From the NCBI GenBank assembly GCA_020024465.1, contig JAHHTT010000001.1:1-64000 (forward strand): a DNA stretch of 64,000 nucleotides. Direction: 5' to 3'. The DNA is from Odoribacter sp. (lineage in GTDB: Bacteria > Bacteroidota > Bacteroidia > Bacteroidales > Marinifilaceae). The position numbers were made by a program, and so were the translations under genes. The notes beneath the pieces are model-generated. The model made no database searches. It saw only the letters and a list, made by a program, of their open reading frames with translations, and had not been told where the DNA came from. How positions within the stretch are numbered: position 1 is the first letter of the stretch; each line of letters opens with the position of its first letter. Shown piece by piece: positions 1 to 9,630 of this stretch.

Positions 1-532
1 GCTGGTCTTTATTTTGATCCTGATTCTGCTGTTCTTTATTTTGCTCTTTATTTTGCTCTTTATTTTGCTCTTTATTTTGCTCTTTATTTTGTTGGTTTGA
101 CTGATTCTGCTGTTTATGACGGGCAAATTCCAAATTATACTTAGTAGCCTCAGATATCGGATTATTCCGTAAAGATTCCTTATACGCTTCTATACTCTCA
201 TTGACTTTTTCCATTGCCAATAATGTATTTCCTATATTATGATATATTTCTCCTAAATGTTTTTTATTTTTCTCTGTTTCTGCCAATGCATAAAATTGTT
301 TCAATGCTTCATCATATTTTTTTTGTTTATACAAAGCATCCGCTATATTAAATGCAGCTTCAAAAGAGTTCTCTTTTTTCGCTGCAGCTTTACGATACTC
401 TACCTCTGCTTTTTCAAAATCTTGCTTATTAAACAATTCATTACCTTCACGAATATATTTACGTTCTTGCTGTGCCCATACCGAACTCATTCCCAAAAAC
501 GATATGAGAATTAATATTACAACTCTTACCAT
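1..532 (-). CDS. BatE/BatC-type TPR protein, partial (3' end outside window)
   Basis: Reading the minus strand from an ATG at 530-532 gives an open frame of 177 codons running off the window edge. It begins with a signal peptide-like stretch (MVRVVILILISFLG, then a VWAQ cleavage-like site near residue 20). About three TPR-like helical repeats follow (residues 25-135), with a Gly-Asn-x-Leu-Phe motif and a YHNIGNTLLAM motif. A Gln/Asn/Lys-rich linker then carries five NKEQ units. It lies 25 bp downstream of the second VWA gene in the same direction, which is the usual place of the TPR member of Bat operons. Inferred role: a periplasmic or membrane scaffold partner of BatA/BatB. The remainder of the protein is not visible, so a C-terminal SH3 or membrane part cannot be judged. 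Confidence 0.75.
   Translation of the reverse strand, partial: MVRVVILILISFLGMSSVWAQQERKYIREGNELFNKQDFEKAEVEYRKAAAKKENSFEAAFNIADALYKQKKYDEALKQFYALAETEKNKKHLGEIYHNIGNTLLAMEKVNESIEAYKESLRNNPISEATKYNLEFARHKQQNQSNQQNKEQNKEQNKEQNKEQNKEQQNQDQNKDQ
33..92. repeat. Five-copy 12-bp tandem repeat encoding (NKEQ)5
   Basis: The 12-bp unit tctttattttgc occurs five times head to tail (33-44, 45-56, 57-68, 69-80, 81-92), the last with one changed base. It lies in frame in the TPR gene and encodes Asn-Lys-Glu-Gln repeats. A partial further copy lies at 7-18. Copy-number change by slippage would keep the reading frame. Confidence 0.9.
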
Positions 533-557
533 AATATTACCATTTTATATCCATCAT

Positions 558-1589
558 TTACTGTCTTTTTTTAAAAATATTAATTTTTATGAGGTGTTTA
601 TTTTTTCTACTCAAAACCATAAATTCAACAAAAATAAAAAATAAACCGACCAAAATAAAATATTGATATTTCTCTGCATAATCAGTATATACCTTCTCTT
701 CCAACATAGTTTTCTCCATTTTTCCCACTTCATCCAACAATCGTGATAATCCAACATTTGTATTACTTGCTCGTACATACATACCTTCCCCAGCCTTAGC
801 TATTTCCTGCAATCTTTGTTCATCCAATTTAGACACTACCACATTTCCACGGTCATCTTTCATAAATTGTCCCGGATGTCCTTTTTCAGGAATAGGAGCC
901 CCCTGCTCTAGACCCATTCCAATAGTATGAATCGTAATACCTTTTTCATGAGCTAAACGAGCTGCAGCAACTGCATCATCTTGATGATTTTCACCATCTG
1001 TTATTACTATAATAGCTTTTGAAGTTTCTGACTCAGGAGTAAAAGACATTGCAGCCAAATCTATCGCTGCACCAATAGCAGTTCCTTGAACTGGTACGAT
1101 GTCTGTATTGATATTAGAAAGAAAAAGTTTAGCCGACGAATAATCAGTAGTTATCGGTAATTGCACATATGCATCTCCAGCAAATACAATCATTCCTACC
1201 TTATCATCTGATAATTTTTCAACCATACGAGAAATAGCCATTTTTGCTTTTTCCAAACGACACGGCTTTATATCTTGAGCCAGCATTGAATTCGATACAT
1301 CCAATACGACCATTAGTTCTACACCTTGCTTTTTCACCTGCTGCAATTTAGAACCAAACTGAGGTCCTGCTACTCCAATAATTACAAACAGCAACGCGAT
1401 AAGGACCATTACAAATTTCCATGCGTCTCGCTTAAAGGATACCAATGGCATCAACAGCTTCAACAATTCAGGGTTTCCAAACTCTGCAATAGCTTTTTTT
1501 TTCTTGTTAACCATCACTATATAAAAAATAATCAGCAATAGAATAACAGTCAAAAGATATAGTAATTCTGGATGTGCAAATCTAAACAT
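558..1589 (-). CDS. batB: BatB-like von Willebrand factor A membrane protein
   Basis: This 343-residue protein has two N-terminal membrane segments (about 8-28 and 58-78), a VWA domain from about residue 91 to 285, and a C-terminal membrane segment (about 305-328). The metal-ion-dependent adhesion site motif D-x-S-x-S is present (D97, S99, S101, in LDVSNSML), as are the later VWA elements VFAGDAYVQLPITTD and ITDGENHQDD. It sits between BatA and the TPR gene in a minus-strand operon. In Bacteroides fragilis the Bat locus was linked to aerotolerance; the biochemical role is unknown, though VWA and MoxR partners suggest metal-dependent protein assembly in the envelope. BatB rather than BatA is chosen by gene order and the FAHPELLYLL N-terminus. 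Confidence 0.85.
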   Translation of the reverse strand: MFRFAHPELLYLLTVILLLIIFYIVMVNKKKKAIAEFGNPELLKLLMPLVSFKRDAWKFVMVLIALLFVIIGVAGPQFGSKLQQVKKQGVELMVVLDVSNSMLAQDIKPCRLEKAKMAISRMVEKLSDDKVGMIVFAGDAYVQLPITTDYSSAKLFLSNINTDIVPVQGTAIGAAIDLAAMSFTPESETSKAIIVITDGENHQDDAVAAARLAHEKGITIHTIGMGLEQGAPIPEKGHPGQFMKDDRGNVVVSKLDEQRLQEIAKAGEGMYVRASNTNVGLSRLLDEVGKMEKTMLEEKVYTDYAEKYQYFILVGLFFIFVEFMVLSRKNKHLIKINIFKKRQ

Positions 1590-1626
1590 GGTATTTCATC
1601 TTTAATTCTAAATCAACAACAAAATT

Positions 1627-2619
1627 CTACGGAATCTTCCTCAATAAAGTATAACGCAGTAAAGCCTGAGCAATCAATAGACACATACCTATCAACCCGA
1701 ATACAAAATATTTTTCATCCTTTTTACTAAAATGCTTTACTTCAATCTTACTCTTTTCCAATTTATCAATTTCTTGATAAATTTGCTTCAATTTATCATT
1801 ATCAGTGGCACGAAAATATTGTCCTCCTGTAAGAGTAGCAATCTGCTGCAATACCTCCTCGTCAATCTCCACAGGAACATTCTGCAATTGCACACCAAAA
1901 GGCGTTGCAATGGGATAAGGAGCCTCGCCATAAGTACCAACTCCAATCGTATAAACACGAATATTATACGTTTTTGCTAATTCAGCAGCAGTCGCAGGAG
2001 ATATAGTACCGCGATTATTGACACCGTCTGTCAACAAAATAATCACCTTTGATTTGGCAGTGCTTTCTTTTAAGCGGTTTACAGCGTTTGCCAACCCAAG
2101 TCCTATCGCCGTACCATCTTCAATAATTCCACTTTTCACATCACGCAATAAATTAACTAACACTGCTTGATCTGTCGTCAAGGGACATTGGGTAAAACTC
2201 TCTCCTGCAAATACAACTAATCCGATTTTATCTTGCGGACGTTCCAAAATAAACCTTGTACCCACTTCTTTGGCTGCTTCCAAACGATCTGGAGTAAAAT
2301 CTCGAGCCAACATACTGCCTGAAACATCAAGTGCCAATACAATATCAATACCTTCGCTCGTATAAGTCTGCCAATTATTATTCGCTTGAGGACGTGCCAA
2401 TGCTATTATCAAAAATACAATTGCCAATCCCTCTAAGACAAATAGCATATGTCTCATCCCTATACGTCCAGAATGTTTAATCCTCTTAAAAGCACGCAAA
2501 GAAGAAAATTGCAAATCGGCATGCGACTTCTTTTCTCGGAAAACGTACCACAAAATCATTGGTATCAGTAATACCAACAATTGAAAATATTCCGGGTTTG
2601 CAAATTCGAATCCAAACAT
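1627..2619 (-). CDS. batA: BatA-like von Willebrand factor A membrane protein
   Basis: This 330-residue protein has the N-terminus typical of BatA (FANPEYFQLLVLLIP), with membrane segments at about 8-26 and 57-75, a VWA domain at about 90-290, and a final membrane helix at about 305-322. The MIDAS motif is intact (D98, S100, S102 in LDVSGSML) and LLTDGVNNRG supplies the later VWA strand. It begins 1 bp after the BatD-like gene stop and ends 37 bp before batB, so translation is probably coupled. Like its neighbour it should sit in the inner membrane with the VWA domain exposed, and probably works with the MoxR ATPase encoded at the head of the operon. Confidence 0.88.
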   Translation of the reverse strand: MFGFEFANPEYFQLLVLLIPMILWYVFREKKSHADLQFSSLRAFKRIKHSGRIGMRHMLFVLEGLAIVFLIIALARPQANNNWQTYTSEGIDIVLALDVSGSMLARDFTPDRLEAAKEVGTRFILERPQDKIGLVVFAGESFTQCPLTTDQAVLVNLLRDVKSGIIEDGTAIGLGLANAVNRLKESTAKSKVIILLTDGVNNRGTISPATAAELAKTYNIRVYTIGVGTYGEAPYPIATPFGVQLQNVPVEIDEEVLQQIATLTGGQYFRATDNDKLKQIYQEIDKLEKSKIEVKHFSKKDEKYFVFGLIGMCLLIAQALLRYTLLRKIP

Positions 2620-2620
2620 C

Positions 2621-3676
2621 TTACTTCATTTCACGATTATTAACTTCGGTCACATTTATCATTTCCTTTTCTCCCAATTCATGTAGTTTACGTTTTTCAG
2701 CTTCTTTCTTCTCCTGCTCTATTTTTTCTGCCTGCAAACGCTGGTGAGTTGTATTTACAAAATCATATGCAGAATTAAGATAACGGACACTTTCATCCTG
2801 TAAGGGAGTAAATTTAGCAAATTTCACATAATCTGCAATTGTCAACAAATCTGTTATTTTATTACATTCTTCCGAATTTATTTTAGCACACTCTTGCATG
2901 GCTTTAAAAATTTCCGTTGATGTTTGTTCCATTGCTGAAATTCCGAATTCTCCATCTAAATAAGCACGAACTGTATCTGTCAAACGAGTATAATACTCCT
3001 TTTCCCGATCCGCCAACCACAATTTTTCTTCTTTAATAGAATCCAAAGACTGTATAGCCAATATATAAGGAGGAATTTCTTCCTTTTGTGGGGAAAACAA
3101 AGGTTTATGCTTTTTATATCTTCTCCAAAGAAACCACAAAGCGAGGACAACAGCAACTCCCAAGAGACACCATAAAATATATGGTAAAGCTTCAGAAAAA
3201 GTCCAAGGAGTAGCATAAGGAAGTACAATATCATAATTCCCTTTTTGAGGATCCACCTCATATGTATTTACTGCAAATCCTACAGGATCTGTACGCAATA
3301 AATTATTAAACTCCTTACTTTCAATTGTGATAGGCATTGGAGGAATTACATACAAACCCGTATCAAAAACAGTAATTACATACTTCTCTTTATACAACCA
3401 CCTACCATCATTTTCCGGAACAGAATCTCTAATAGGTCCAGAAATAATCTCTACACCCTGCACCACTGTATCTTTCAGTTGAGGAAACAAAATCTTTATT
3501 CCCGGTGCACTTTTTACTTTGAACGTTAAATGCTGCTGATCTCCTATCAACATATAATTTGTATCTAACTCCACTCCATACTCCAAATCTTGAGCATTCA
3601 AAGTTCCAATACACCCTATAAAAAAAATATATAATAATATCTGCTTCATAAAAACAGTTTTTTTTCCGACATACAT
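2621..3676 (-). CDS. BatD-like single-pass membrane protein of the Bat operon
   Basis: This 351-residue protein has a signal peptide, an extracytoplasmic beta-rich domain (about 30-155), one membrane segment (about 165-186, ending in WRRYKKHK) and a cytoplasmic helical domain (about 195-351) ending in a charged coiled coil-like tail. The arrangement resembles short BatD/oxygen-tolerance proteins, though at 351 residues it is much shorter than full BatD. The first ATG overlaps the DUF58 stop codon as TAATG, which favours that start. Methionine 10 would give a cleaner signal peptide (MKQILLYIFFIGCIG), so the start is uncertain. Its position between the DUF58 gene and batA supports a role in the same envelope complex. 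Confidence 0.7.
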   Translation of the reverse strand: MYVGKKTVFMKQILLYIFFIGCIGTLNAQDLEYGVELDTNYMLIGDQQHLTFKVKSAPGIKILFPQLKDTVVQGVEIISGPIRDSVPENDGRWLYKEKYVITVFDTGLYVIPPMPITIESKEFNNLLRTDPVGFAVNTYEVDPQKGNYDIVLPYATPWTFSEALPYILWCLLGVAVVLALWFLWRRYKKHKPLFSPQKEEIPPYILAIQSLDSIKEEKLWLADREKEYYTRLTDTVRAYLDGEFGISAMEQTSTEIFKAMQECAKINSEECNKITDLLTIADYVKFAKFTPLQDESVRYLNSAYDFVNTTHQRLQAEKIEQEKKEAEKRKLHELGEKEMINVTEVNNREMK

Positions 3677-4545
3677 TAAGTTCTTTTCTTGAACAATGCG
3701 ATCAACGCTCTGACATAATCTTCGTCTGCACGAATATTAGCGACATCAACACCTACCCGCTTAAAAGTCCCATCCAATTCTTTCTCCCAATCAGCCATAT
3801 ATTCCGCATATCCGTCTCTTACCTTTTTATCCGAAGTATCTACCCACATCTGCTCGCCGGTTTCCGCATCTGTCAAAAACATCATTCCTACCGGCGGCAA
3901 CATATTTTCACGAGGATCATATACTCTCAAAGCAACCACATCATGTTTTCGATTAGCAATAGCCAATGCATGTGAAAAATTATGCTCATCCATAAAATCA
4001 GATAACAAAAAACAAGTACAACGTTTTTTGATAGAATTCGTCATATATTGCAATGCCAATTCTATATTTGTCTGTTTATCTTCCGGATAAAAATCTATCA
4101 ACTCTCTAATAATATGCAAGATATGAGTCCTCCCTTTTTTAGGCGGAATAAATTTCTCTATCTTATTGGAAAAAAATATGACACCGATTTTATCATTATT
4201 TTGAATGGCAGAAAAAGCTATGACAGCTGCAATTTCCGTTATCTGATTTTTTTTCAGTTTGGTTACAGTACCAAAATTACGCGAACCACTGACATCTATC
4301 ATCAACATAACAGTCAGTTCACGTTCTTCTTCAAAAACCTTAATATACGGCTTATTGTGGCGAGCAGTTACATTCCAGTCTATATTGCGGATATCATCTC
4401 CATATTGGTATTCACGAACCTCGCTGAAGGTCATACCTCTACCTTTAAAGGCCGAGTGATACTCTCCCGCAAATATATTTTTAGATAATCCTCGAGTTTT
4501 AATTTCTATCGTTCGGACCCGCTTTAATAGTTCTGAAGTTTCCAT
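3676..4545 (-). CDS. DUF58 domain protein of the MoxR/Bat locus
   Basis: This 289-residue cytoplasmic protein carries the DUF58 signature (residues 35-62, with GRGMTFSEVREY and DIRNIDWNVTAR), followed by a degenerate VWA-like fold with a D-x-S-x-S motif (D84, S86, S88). There is no membrane segment. DUF58 proteins are nearly always encoded beside MoxR ATPases, and here moxR lies 60 bp upstream. The gene ends in a TAATG overlap with the BatD-like gene. Likely role: adaptor between the MoxR ATPase and the membrane VWA proteins. Confidence 0.88.
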   Translation of the reverse strand: METSELLKRVRTIEIKTRGLSKNIFAGEYHSAFKGRGMTFSEVREYQYGDDIRNIDWNVTARHNKPYIKVFEEERELTVMLMIDVSGSRNFGTVTKLKKNQITEIAAVIAFSAIQNNDKIGVIFFSNKIEKFIPPKKGRTHILHIIRELIDFYPEDKQTNIELALQYMTNSIKKRCTCFLLSDFMDEHNFSHALAIANRKHDVVALRVYDPRENMLPPVGMMFLTDAETGEQMWVDTSDKKVRDGYAEYMADWEKELDGTFKRVGVDVANIRADEDYVRALIALFKKRT

Positions 4546-4605
4546 TTTCTATCATTCATCATTATTCATTCATCGAATTTTTCTACTAAAACCCCAACGG
4601 TATTA

Positions 4606-5598
4606 CTAAGGAACTTCGACAGCATTCAGAATTTCGTTGATAATATCTTCACTGGTAATATTATTTGCTTCTGCTTCATAGGTCAATCCAATACGATGAC
4701 GCAATACATCATGACATACAGCACGCACATCTTCCGGAATAACATAACCTCTTCTTTTGATAAAAGCATAGGCTTTTGCTGCTTTTGCCAACGATATGCT
4801 AGCACGTGGAGAACCTCCAAAAGAAATCATATTAATGAATTTATCCAATCCAGCCTCTTGAGGGAAGCGGGTTGCAAAAACAATATCAATGATATACTTC
4901 TCAATTTTTTCATCCATATACACATCTTTTACAACCTCACGTGCCCGAATAATATCTGCAGGATTCAAAATAGTAGCTGCCTTAGGAAATAATTTTTCCA
5001 TATTCTGACGAACAATCAATTTTTCCTCCTCTTTCTTTGGATAATCGATGACAATCTTCAACATAAAACGGTCAACTTGTGCTTCAGGCAATGGATAAGT
5101 ACCTTCCTGCTCTACAGGATTCTGAGTTGCCATTACAAGAAAAGGCTCCCCCAATTTATAAGTCATATCTCCTATTGTTACCTGACGTTCCTGCATAGCT
5201 TCCAATAATGCAGACTGCACCTTCGCCGGAGCACGGTTAATTTCATCGGCCAAAATAAAATTAGCAAAAATAGGGCCTTGTTTTACAACAAACTCCTCGC
5301 GTTTCTGCGAATATATCATTGTACCTATAACATCCGCCGGCAAAAGATCTGGTGTAAACTGTATGCGACTAAATTTAGCATCAATTGTAGTTGCAAGAGT
5401 GTTAATAGCCAACGTCTTTGCCAATCCAGGTACACCCTCCAACAATATATGTCCGTTGGAAAGCATACCGATCAAAAGTCCTTCCACCAAATGCTTCTGT
5501 CCAACAATCACTTTATTCATCTCCATATTGATCATATCAACAAAAGAACTTTCCTGCTGTATACGCTCATTTAACGATTTTATGTCAACAGTATCCAT
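4606..5598 (-). CDS. MoxR family AAA+ ATPase
   Basis: This 330-residue protein has a Walker A motif (residues 55-62, GVPGLAKT), Walker B (114-119, FILADE), the MoxR signature INRAPAKVQSALLEAMQE and sensor 1 (ATQNP, 157-161). A C-terminal helical lid domain runs from about 240 to the end. MoxR proteins act as chaperone-like ATPases that mature metal- or VWA-containing complexes. It is the first gene of the Bat operon, and a TAnnTTTG-type element lies about 97 bp upstream of its ATG. Confidence 0.93.
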   Translation of the reverse strand: MDTVDIKSLNERIQQESSFVDMINMEMNKVIVGQKHLVEGLLIGMLSNGHILLEGVPGLAKTLAINTLATTIDAKFSRIQFTPDLLPADVIGTMIYSQKREEFVVKQGPIFANFILADEINRAPAKVQSALLEAMQERQVTIGDMTYKLGEPFLVMATQNPVEQEGTYPLPEAQVDRFMLKIVIDYPKKEEEKLIVRQNMEKLFPKAATILNPADIIRAREVVKDVYMDEKIEKYIIDIVFATRFPQEAGLDKFINMISFGGSPRASISLAKAAKAYAFIKRRGYVIPEDVRAVCHDVLRHRIGLTYEAEANNITSEDIINEILNAVEVP

Positions 5599-5694
5599 CG
5601 CTTTAAATTTTATGTGTTATACCATTATTATTTCCTATCATATAATCTCACAAAATTTGTTTCACCAAATTTCTCTACTCTCTTTGTTTTCCGC

Positions 5695-5702
5695 CAAAGT
5701 TA
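5695..5702 (-). promoter_or_regulatory. Candidate -7 element for the moxR/bat operon
   Basis: On the minus strand this reads TAACTTTG, matching the Bacteroidota -7 consensus TAnnTTTG. No good -33 TTG is found at 18-21 bp, so this is a weak call. The rest of 5599-5823 is AT-rich and shows no gene. Confidence 0.35.
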
Positions 5703-5823
5703 GGTAATCATATTCCAAATGTTAAATAACAAAGTGTTAAAAATTTCTAATCATCTATTTAAGGTTTTGCAAAAATATAATACTCGCTAATAATATACCA
5801 TTTTATCAGAATTCCCATCAAAG

Positions 5824-6171
5824 CTATTTTGTATTTACTCTACGCCCTTTTAAATATTTTCCTATCTTAATAAATAAAATACTAATTGTAAATATAAAAA
5901 CTAAACAACGCAATCCCACCAGCATATAGTCACGCTCTTCCAACATCTGGAAATCTTTCCATAATAATGGCACCATATAAAATAATAAACCGAACAAAAT
6001 AATCAACAGAACAATCATCCGCCATCTGTTGAAATTAATCCAAGCTGATTTCCTTTCAGCAATTTTGCTTCCATGTTTTACTGCATTTTTTTTTAACATC
6101 TCTCGCATCCACCAAATCAATAAAACAACAAAAATTCCAAAAGCACCTAACATTAATGTATCTAAATTCAT
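5824..6171 (-). CDS. Small three-helix membrane protein, unknown function
   Basis: This 115-residue protein has three predicted membrane segments (about 5-22, 50-70 and 85-103) separated by basic loops. I recognise no family. It follows priA by 31 bp in the same direction and is probably the last gene of the cmk-ispH-pfkA-priA run. The hydrophobic pattern and Lys/Arg-rich loops support real coding, but no function can be given. Confidence 0.6.
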   Translation of the reverse strand: MNLDTLMLGAFGIFVVLLIWWMREMLKKNAVKHGSKIAERKSAWINFNRWRMIVLLIILFGLLFYMVPLLWKDFQMLEERDYMLVGLRCLVFIFTISILFIKIGKYLKGRRVNTK

Positions 6172-6202
6172 ACCTTCACACTTTATTAAATTCTAATCTT
6201 TT

Positions 6203-8629
6203 TTATGGATCAATATCACAAAATACTTTGACCGCAGCCATCTCTTTTGATTTTTTCAAAACCAAAAAATTTTCTTTTAAAAAACTTTTAACAGCTCCGT
6301 AAGACACCATAGGCTCAACCTTCAGCAAAATCACCAAACGATACGCTCCACCGATTCTCCCTACTTCTGGTACTGCCGGCCCACAAACACGATGATTCAA
6401 TTTTTTCCTCAAACTGTCAGCTAACCAATTTGCCGCATTACGCAACACCACTATGTCTTTATATCTCAATTCCACTTGTATTAATCGTCCGAATGGAGGA
6501 TACATAAACAACCGTCTTTCTACTGATAATTGTTGAAAAAAAGAAGAATAACTACCTTCCTTCAATATTTTATACACTCGATTATTGACATTTGAAGCCT
6601 GAATTACCACCTTCCCCTGCTCATCCTTACGTCCGCTCCTACCACTCACCTGCATCAACATACAAAATGCCCGTTCTTCAGCTCGAAAATCCGGAAAATT
6701 CACAATACTGTCAGCATCCATCACACCAACCAGTTTAACATTTTTAAAATCCAATCCTTTTGTCACCATCTGTGTCCCGATAAGCACGTCTGTTTTTCCC
6801 TGTTCAAAATCATCTACTACATGCCTAAAACGGCTTTTACTGCTCATTACATCCAAATCCATCCGAGCCACTCGACTTCCTGGAAACAATCGCCCAACCT
6901 CTTCCTCTATATGTTCTGTACCCGGCGTTCGCTCTTTATAATGTCCAGAGCCACATTCAGAACAACACTGCAACATCGGTATAATAGATCCACAATACCG
7001 ACATACCAAAACATTTCTTTTTTTATAATAAGTCATGCTCACATCACAATGCTTGCACTTCGGTATAGAACCACATTGCTCACATTGAACATAAGTTGAA
7101 TATCCTCGTCTGTTTTGAAATAATATCACCTGCTTTTTATCTGCAAGCACTTTGTTCATTTCATTTATCAACAAAGGAGAAAAACTCCCTTGCATGATTT
7201 TCTTTCTCCGACATTCTTTTATATCCTCCACCACAATTTGAGGCAAAGAGACACCCCCATAACGCCGTTCCAATTCCACGAAACCATATTTTCCGCTAAT
7301 TGCGTGCTGATACGATTCAAACGAAGGAGTTGCAGATCCCAACAAAACTTTCGCACTATACATCTTAGCCAACATAATTGCCGAATCTCTTCCGTGATAT
7401 CGTGGAGCTGATTCTTTTTGCTTATAAGATGTATCATGTTCTTCATCTACAACAATCAAACCTAAATTCGAAAAAGGCAGAAATACAGATGAACGTACCC
7501 CTAACACAATCCCCAAAGGTTTATCACTACATTGTTTACGCCATAATTCCGCCCTCATTTGGTCAGACATACCGGAATGATACACTCCTATCTGACCGGA
7601 AAAAACATTTTGCAAACGTTTCACAATCTGCACCGTCAAAGCAATCTCTGGCAACATATATAGCACCTGCTTACCCTGCTTCAAATACTCCCTGATTAAA
7701 TGTATATATATCTCCGTCTTACCTGATGAAGTAACTCCCTTCAATAAGACACAATCTTTTTCTTTAAAAAAATCATTGATTTTATTTAGGGCATCATTCT
7801 GTTCTTCTGACAATTCGCTAAATTTAGCAACTCTTTCCTCTTGCTCGATTCGACTTACCACACATTTTTCCACATCTAAAATATGCTTTTCACACAATCC
7901 TTTCAACACAGCAACACTTCCTCCTGATTTACGCAGAAAATCAGCACGTTCCATTTTCTGTTTTCCCTCTTCAATCCATCTACAAAGCATTTTATATTGT
8001 GCAGGAGCCCGTTTCAAATCATCCAATATCTTACCCTGCTCAACACTACTAAAATTCCTTTTCCAACGCACAAAAGCCACCATTTTTTCCCGAAACATCT
8101 CATCCACACTTTCCTTGATTTCCACATACTTTTTCGAGAGTAGTGATTTCGCCACGCTCATTCCGTTTCGGATTTTCAGATATTTCTCCACATTTTTCAA
8201 TGCTACATATACATTAGGCTGCAAAAACTCCAAAAATACACGTTCATTATCTGTCAAAACGGAATAATCAATCTCTGCCTCTGTTCTCGCCACTTCCGTA
8301 TAACTCTCCAAACGAAAAGCAATTGGCAAAGCAGCTTTCATCACCTCACCCGCTGTTGCCATATAATAATTGGCTACCCATAATAAAAATTTAAGATGCA
8401 CAACTGACAACCTGATTTGTTCTTCTGCAACTTCCTCTACAGATTTCACTTCATATCCTATCGGTTTCAGCTCATGCATCTTTACAACCAATGCTGTATA
8501 TTTCTTATTACCAGCAAAAGAAACCAATACCAACGAACCACTCCCGATCATCCCGATCAAAGAATCAGGCACTGCATAAGTGTACAAACTATCAACAGCA
8601 AGGGGCACTATGACGTCGGCATACCACAT
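6203..8629 (-). CDS. priA: Primosomal protein N' (replication restart helicase PriA)
   Basis: This 808-residue protein has the PriA layout: an N-terminal 3'-DNA-binding domain (1-110), a winged-helix region, and a superfamily 2 helicase core with Walker A (about 296-304, GVTSSGKTEIY) and a DEEH box (about 394-397, followed by DTSYKQKESAP). A cysteine zinc-binding insert at about 516-563 has four C-x2-C pairs. A C-terminal helicase lobe (TKGLDFKNVKLVG, QVSGRSGR) completes the protein. It restarts stalled replication forks by reloading the helicase. Its ATG overlaps the pfkA stop codon as TAATG. Confidence 0.95.
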   Translation of the reverse strand: MWYADVIVPLAVDSLYTYAVPDSLIGMIGSGSLVLVSFAGNKKYTALVVKMHELKPIGYEVKSVEEVAEEQIRLSVVHLKFLLWVANYYMATAGEVMKAALPIAFRLESYTEVARTEAEIDYSVLTDNERVFLEFLQPNVYVALKNVEKYLKIRNGMSVAKSLLSKKYVEIKESVDEMFREKMVAFVRWKRNFSSVEQGKILDDLKRAPAQYKMLCRWIEEGKQKMERADFLRKSGGSVAVLKGLCEKHILDVEKCVVSRIEQEERVAKFSELSEEQNDALNKINDFFKEKDCVLLKGVTSSGKTEIYIHLIREYLKQGKQVLYMLPEIALTVQIVKRLQNVFSGQIGVYHSGMSDQMRAELWRKQCSDKPLGIVLGVRSSVFLPFSNLGLIVVDEEHDTSYKQKESAPRYHGRDSAIMLAKMYSAKVLLGSATPSFESYQHAISGKYGFVELERRYGGVSLPQIVVEDIKECRRKKIMQGSFSPLLINEMNKVLADKKQVILFQNRRGYSTYVQCEQCGSIPKCKHCDVSMTYYKKRNVLVCRYCGSIIPMLQCCSECGSGHYKERTPGTEHIEEEVGRLFPGSRVARMDLDVMSSKSRFRHVVDDFEQGKTDVLIGTQMVTKGLDFKNVKLVGVMDADSIVNFPDFRAEERAFCMLMQVSGRSGRKDEQGKVVIQASNVNNRVYKILKEGSYSSFFQQLSVERRLFMYPPFGRLIQVELRYKDIVVLRNAANWLADSLRKKLNHRVCGPAVPEVGRIGGAYRLVILLKVEPMVSYGAVKSFLKENFLVLKKSKEMAAVKVFCDIDP

Positions 8630-9609
8630 TAAACAGATAAAATCCTTACCAATGACAATAATTCCGGATTCAAATTTTTTGTATGTTTAATCGTTTTATT
8701 AAAAGGAACATGAACTATTTCCTTATTCATAATTCCCAACATAATACTCTTCTGGTCATCCATCAAAGCATCTACAGCAGCAACACCTAATTGACTCGCC
8801 AATACTCGGTCAAACTGAGATGGAGAACCTCCACGCTGCATGTGTCCCAATACAGAGACTCGGATATCATAATCAGGATGCTTCTGTGCAACTTTTTCAG
8901 CAATACTATATGCTCCTCCTGACTTGTCTCCTTCTGCCACAATAACAATACCGCTTGAATTTTTAGGATTATAATCTTTTTCAATAAAGTGATATAAATC
9001 TGTCAAATCAGTTTCTACCTCCGGAACCAACACAGCTTCAGCTCCAGTAGCAATTGCTGTACGCAAAGCAATAAAACCGGCATCACGTCCCATTACCTCC
9101 ACAAAAAACAAACGATTGTGCGCACTGGCAGTATCTTTAATCTTATCAACAGCCTCAATAGCAGTATTTACAGCGGTATCGTATCCTATCGTTGAATCAG
9201 TCCCATATAAATCATTATCAATCGTTCCAGGAATTCCCACAATTGGAATATCGTGTTCCTGAACAAGGCATTTAGCACCTGTAAATGAACCGTCTCCACC
9301 AATTACTACTAACGCATCTATTTGATAATCAGCTAAAACACACGCAGCCTTAGTTCTTCCCTCCGGTGTACGAAATTCTACACTGCGAGCTGATTTCAAA
9401 ATAGTTCCTCCTCGTTGAATGATGTTACTTACATCATGTGAGCGCAATCTTTTAATTTCTCCTTCTATCAATCCCTGATAACCATCATAAATTCCATAAG
9501 CTTCACAACCATTAAAAATTGCAGCTCGCACAACAGCTCTAATTGCAGCATTCATCCCTGGTGCATCTCCTCCCGAAGTCAGAACACCGATTCTTTTAAT
9601 CTTTCCCAT
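8629..9609 (-). CDS. pfkA: ATP-dependent 6-phosphofructokinase
   Basis: This 326-residue protein is the usual length for bacterial PfkA. It starts with the nucleotide loop GVLTSGGDAPGMNAAIR. GGDGSFTGA and PGTIDND follow; Gly in both motifs, rather than Asp (GGDD) and Lys (PKTIDND), indicates ATP rather than pyrophosphate as phosphoryl donor. MGRDAGFIAL and GHMQRGGSPS complete the active site. It phosphorylates fructose 6-phosphate in glycolysis. It lies 21 bp downstream of ispH and overlaps priA. Confidence 0.96.
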   Translation of the reverse strand: MGKIKRIGVLTSGGDAPGMNAAIRAVVRAAIFNGCEAYGIYDGYQGLIEGEIKRLRSHDVSNIIQRGGTILKSARSVEFRTPEGRTKAACVLADYQIDALVVIGGDGSFTGAKCLVQEHDIPIVGIPGTIDNDLYGTDSTIGYDTAVNTAIEAVDKIKDTASAHNRLFFVEVMGRDAGFIALRTAIATGAEAVLVPEVETDLTDLYHFIEKDYNPKNSSGIVIVAEGDKSGGAYSIAEKVAQKHPDYDIRVSVLGHMQRGGSPSQFDRVLASQLGVAAVDALMDDQKSIMLGIMNKEIVHVPFNKTIKHTKNLNPELLSLVRILSV

Positions 9610-9630
9610 AATCTTTATAAGTATTAAAAT

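Noticed and set aside
33..92. A CRISPR-like repeat cluster
   Set aside because: The 12-bp units have no spacers and are in frame in a coding region.
7776..8267. A 163-codon plus-strand frame inside priA
   Set aside because: It is antisense to a highly conserved gene and has low-complexity composition.
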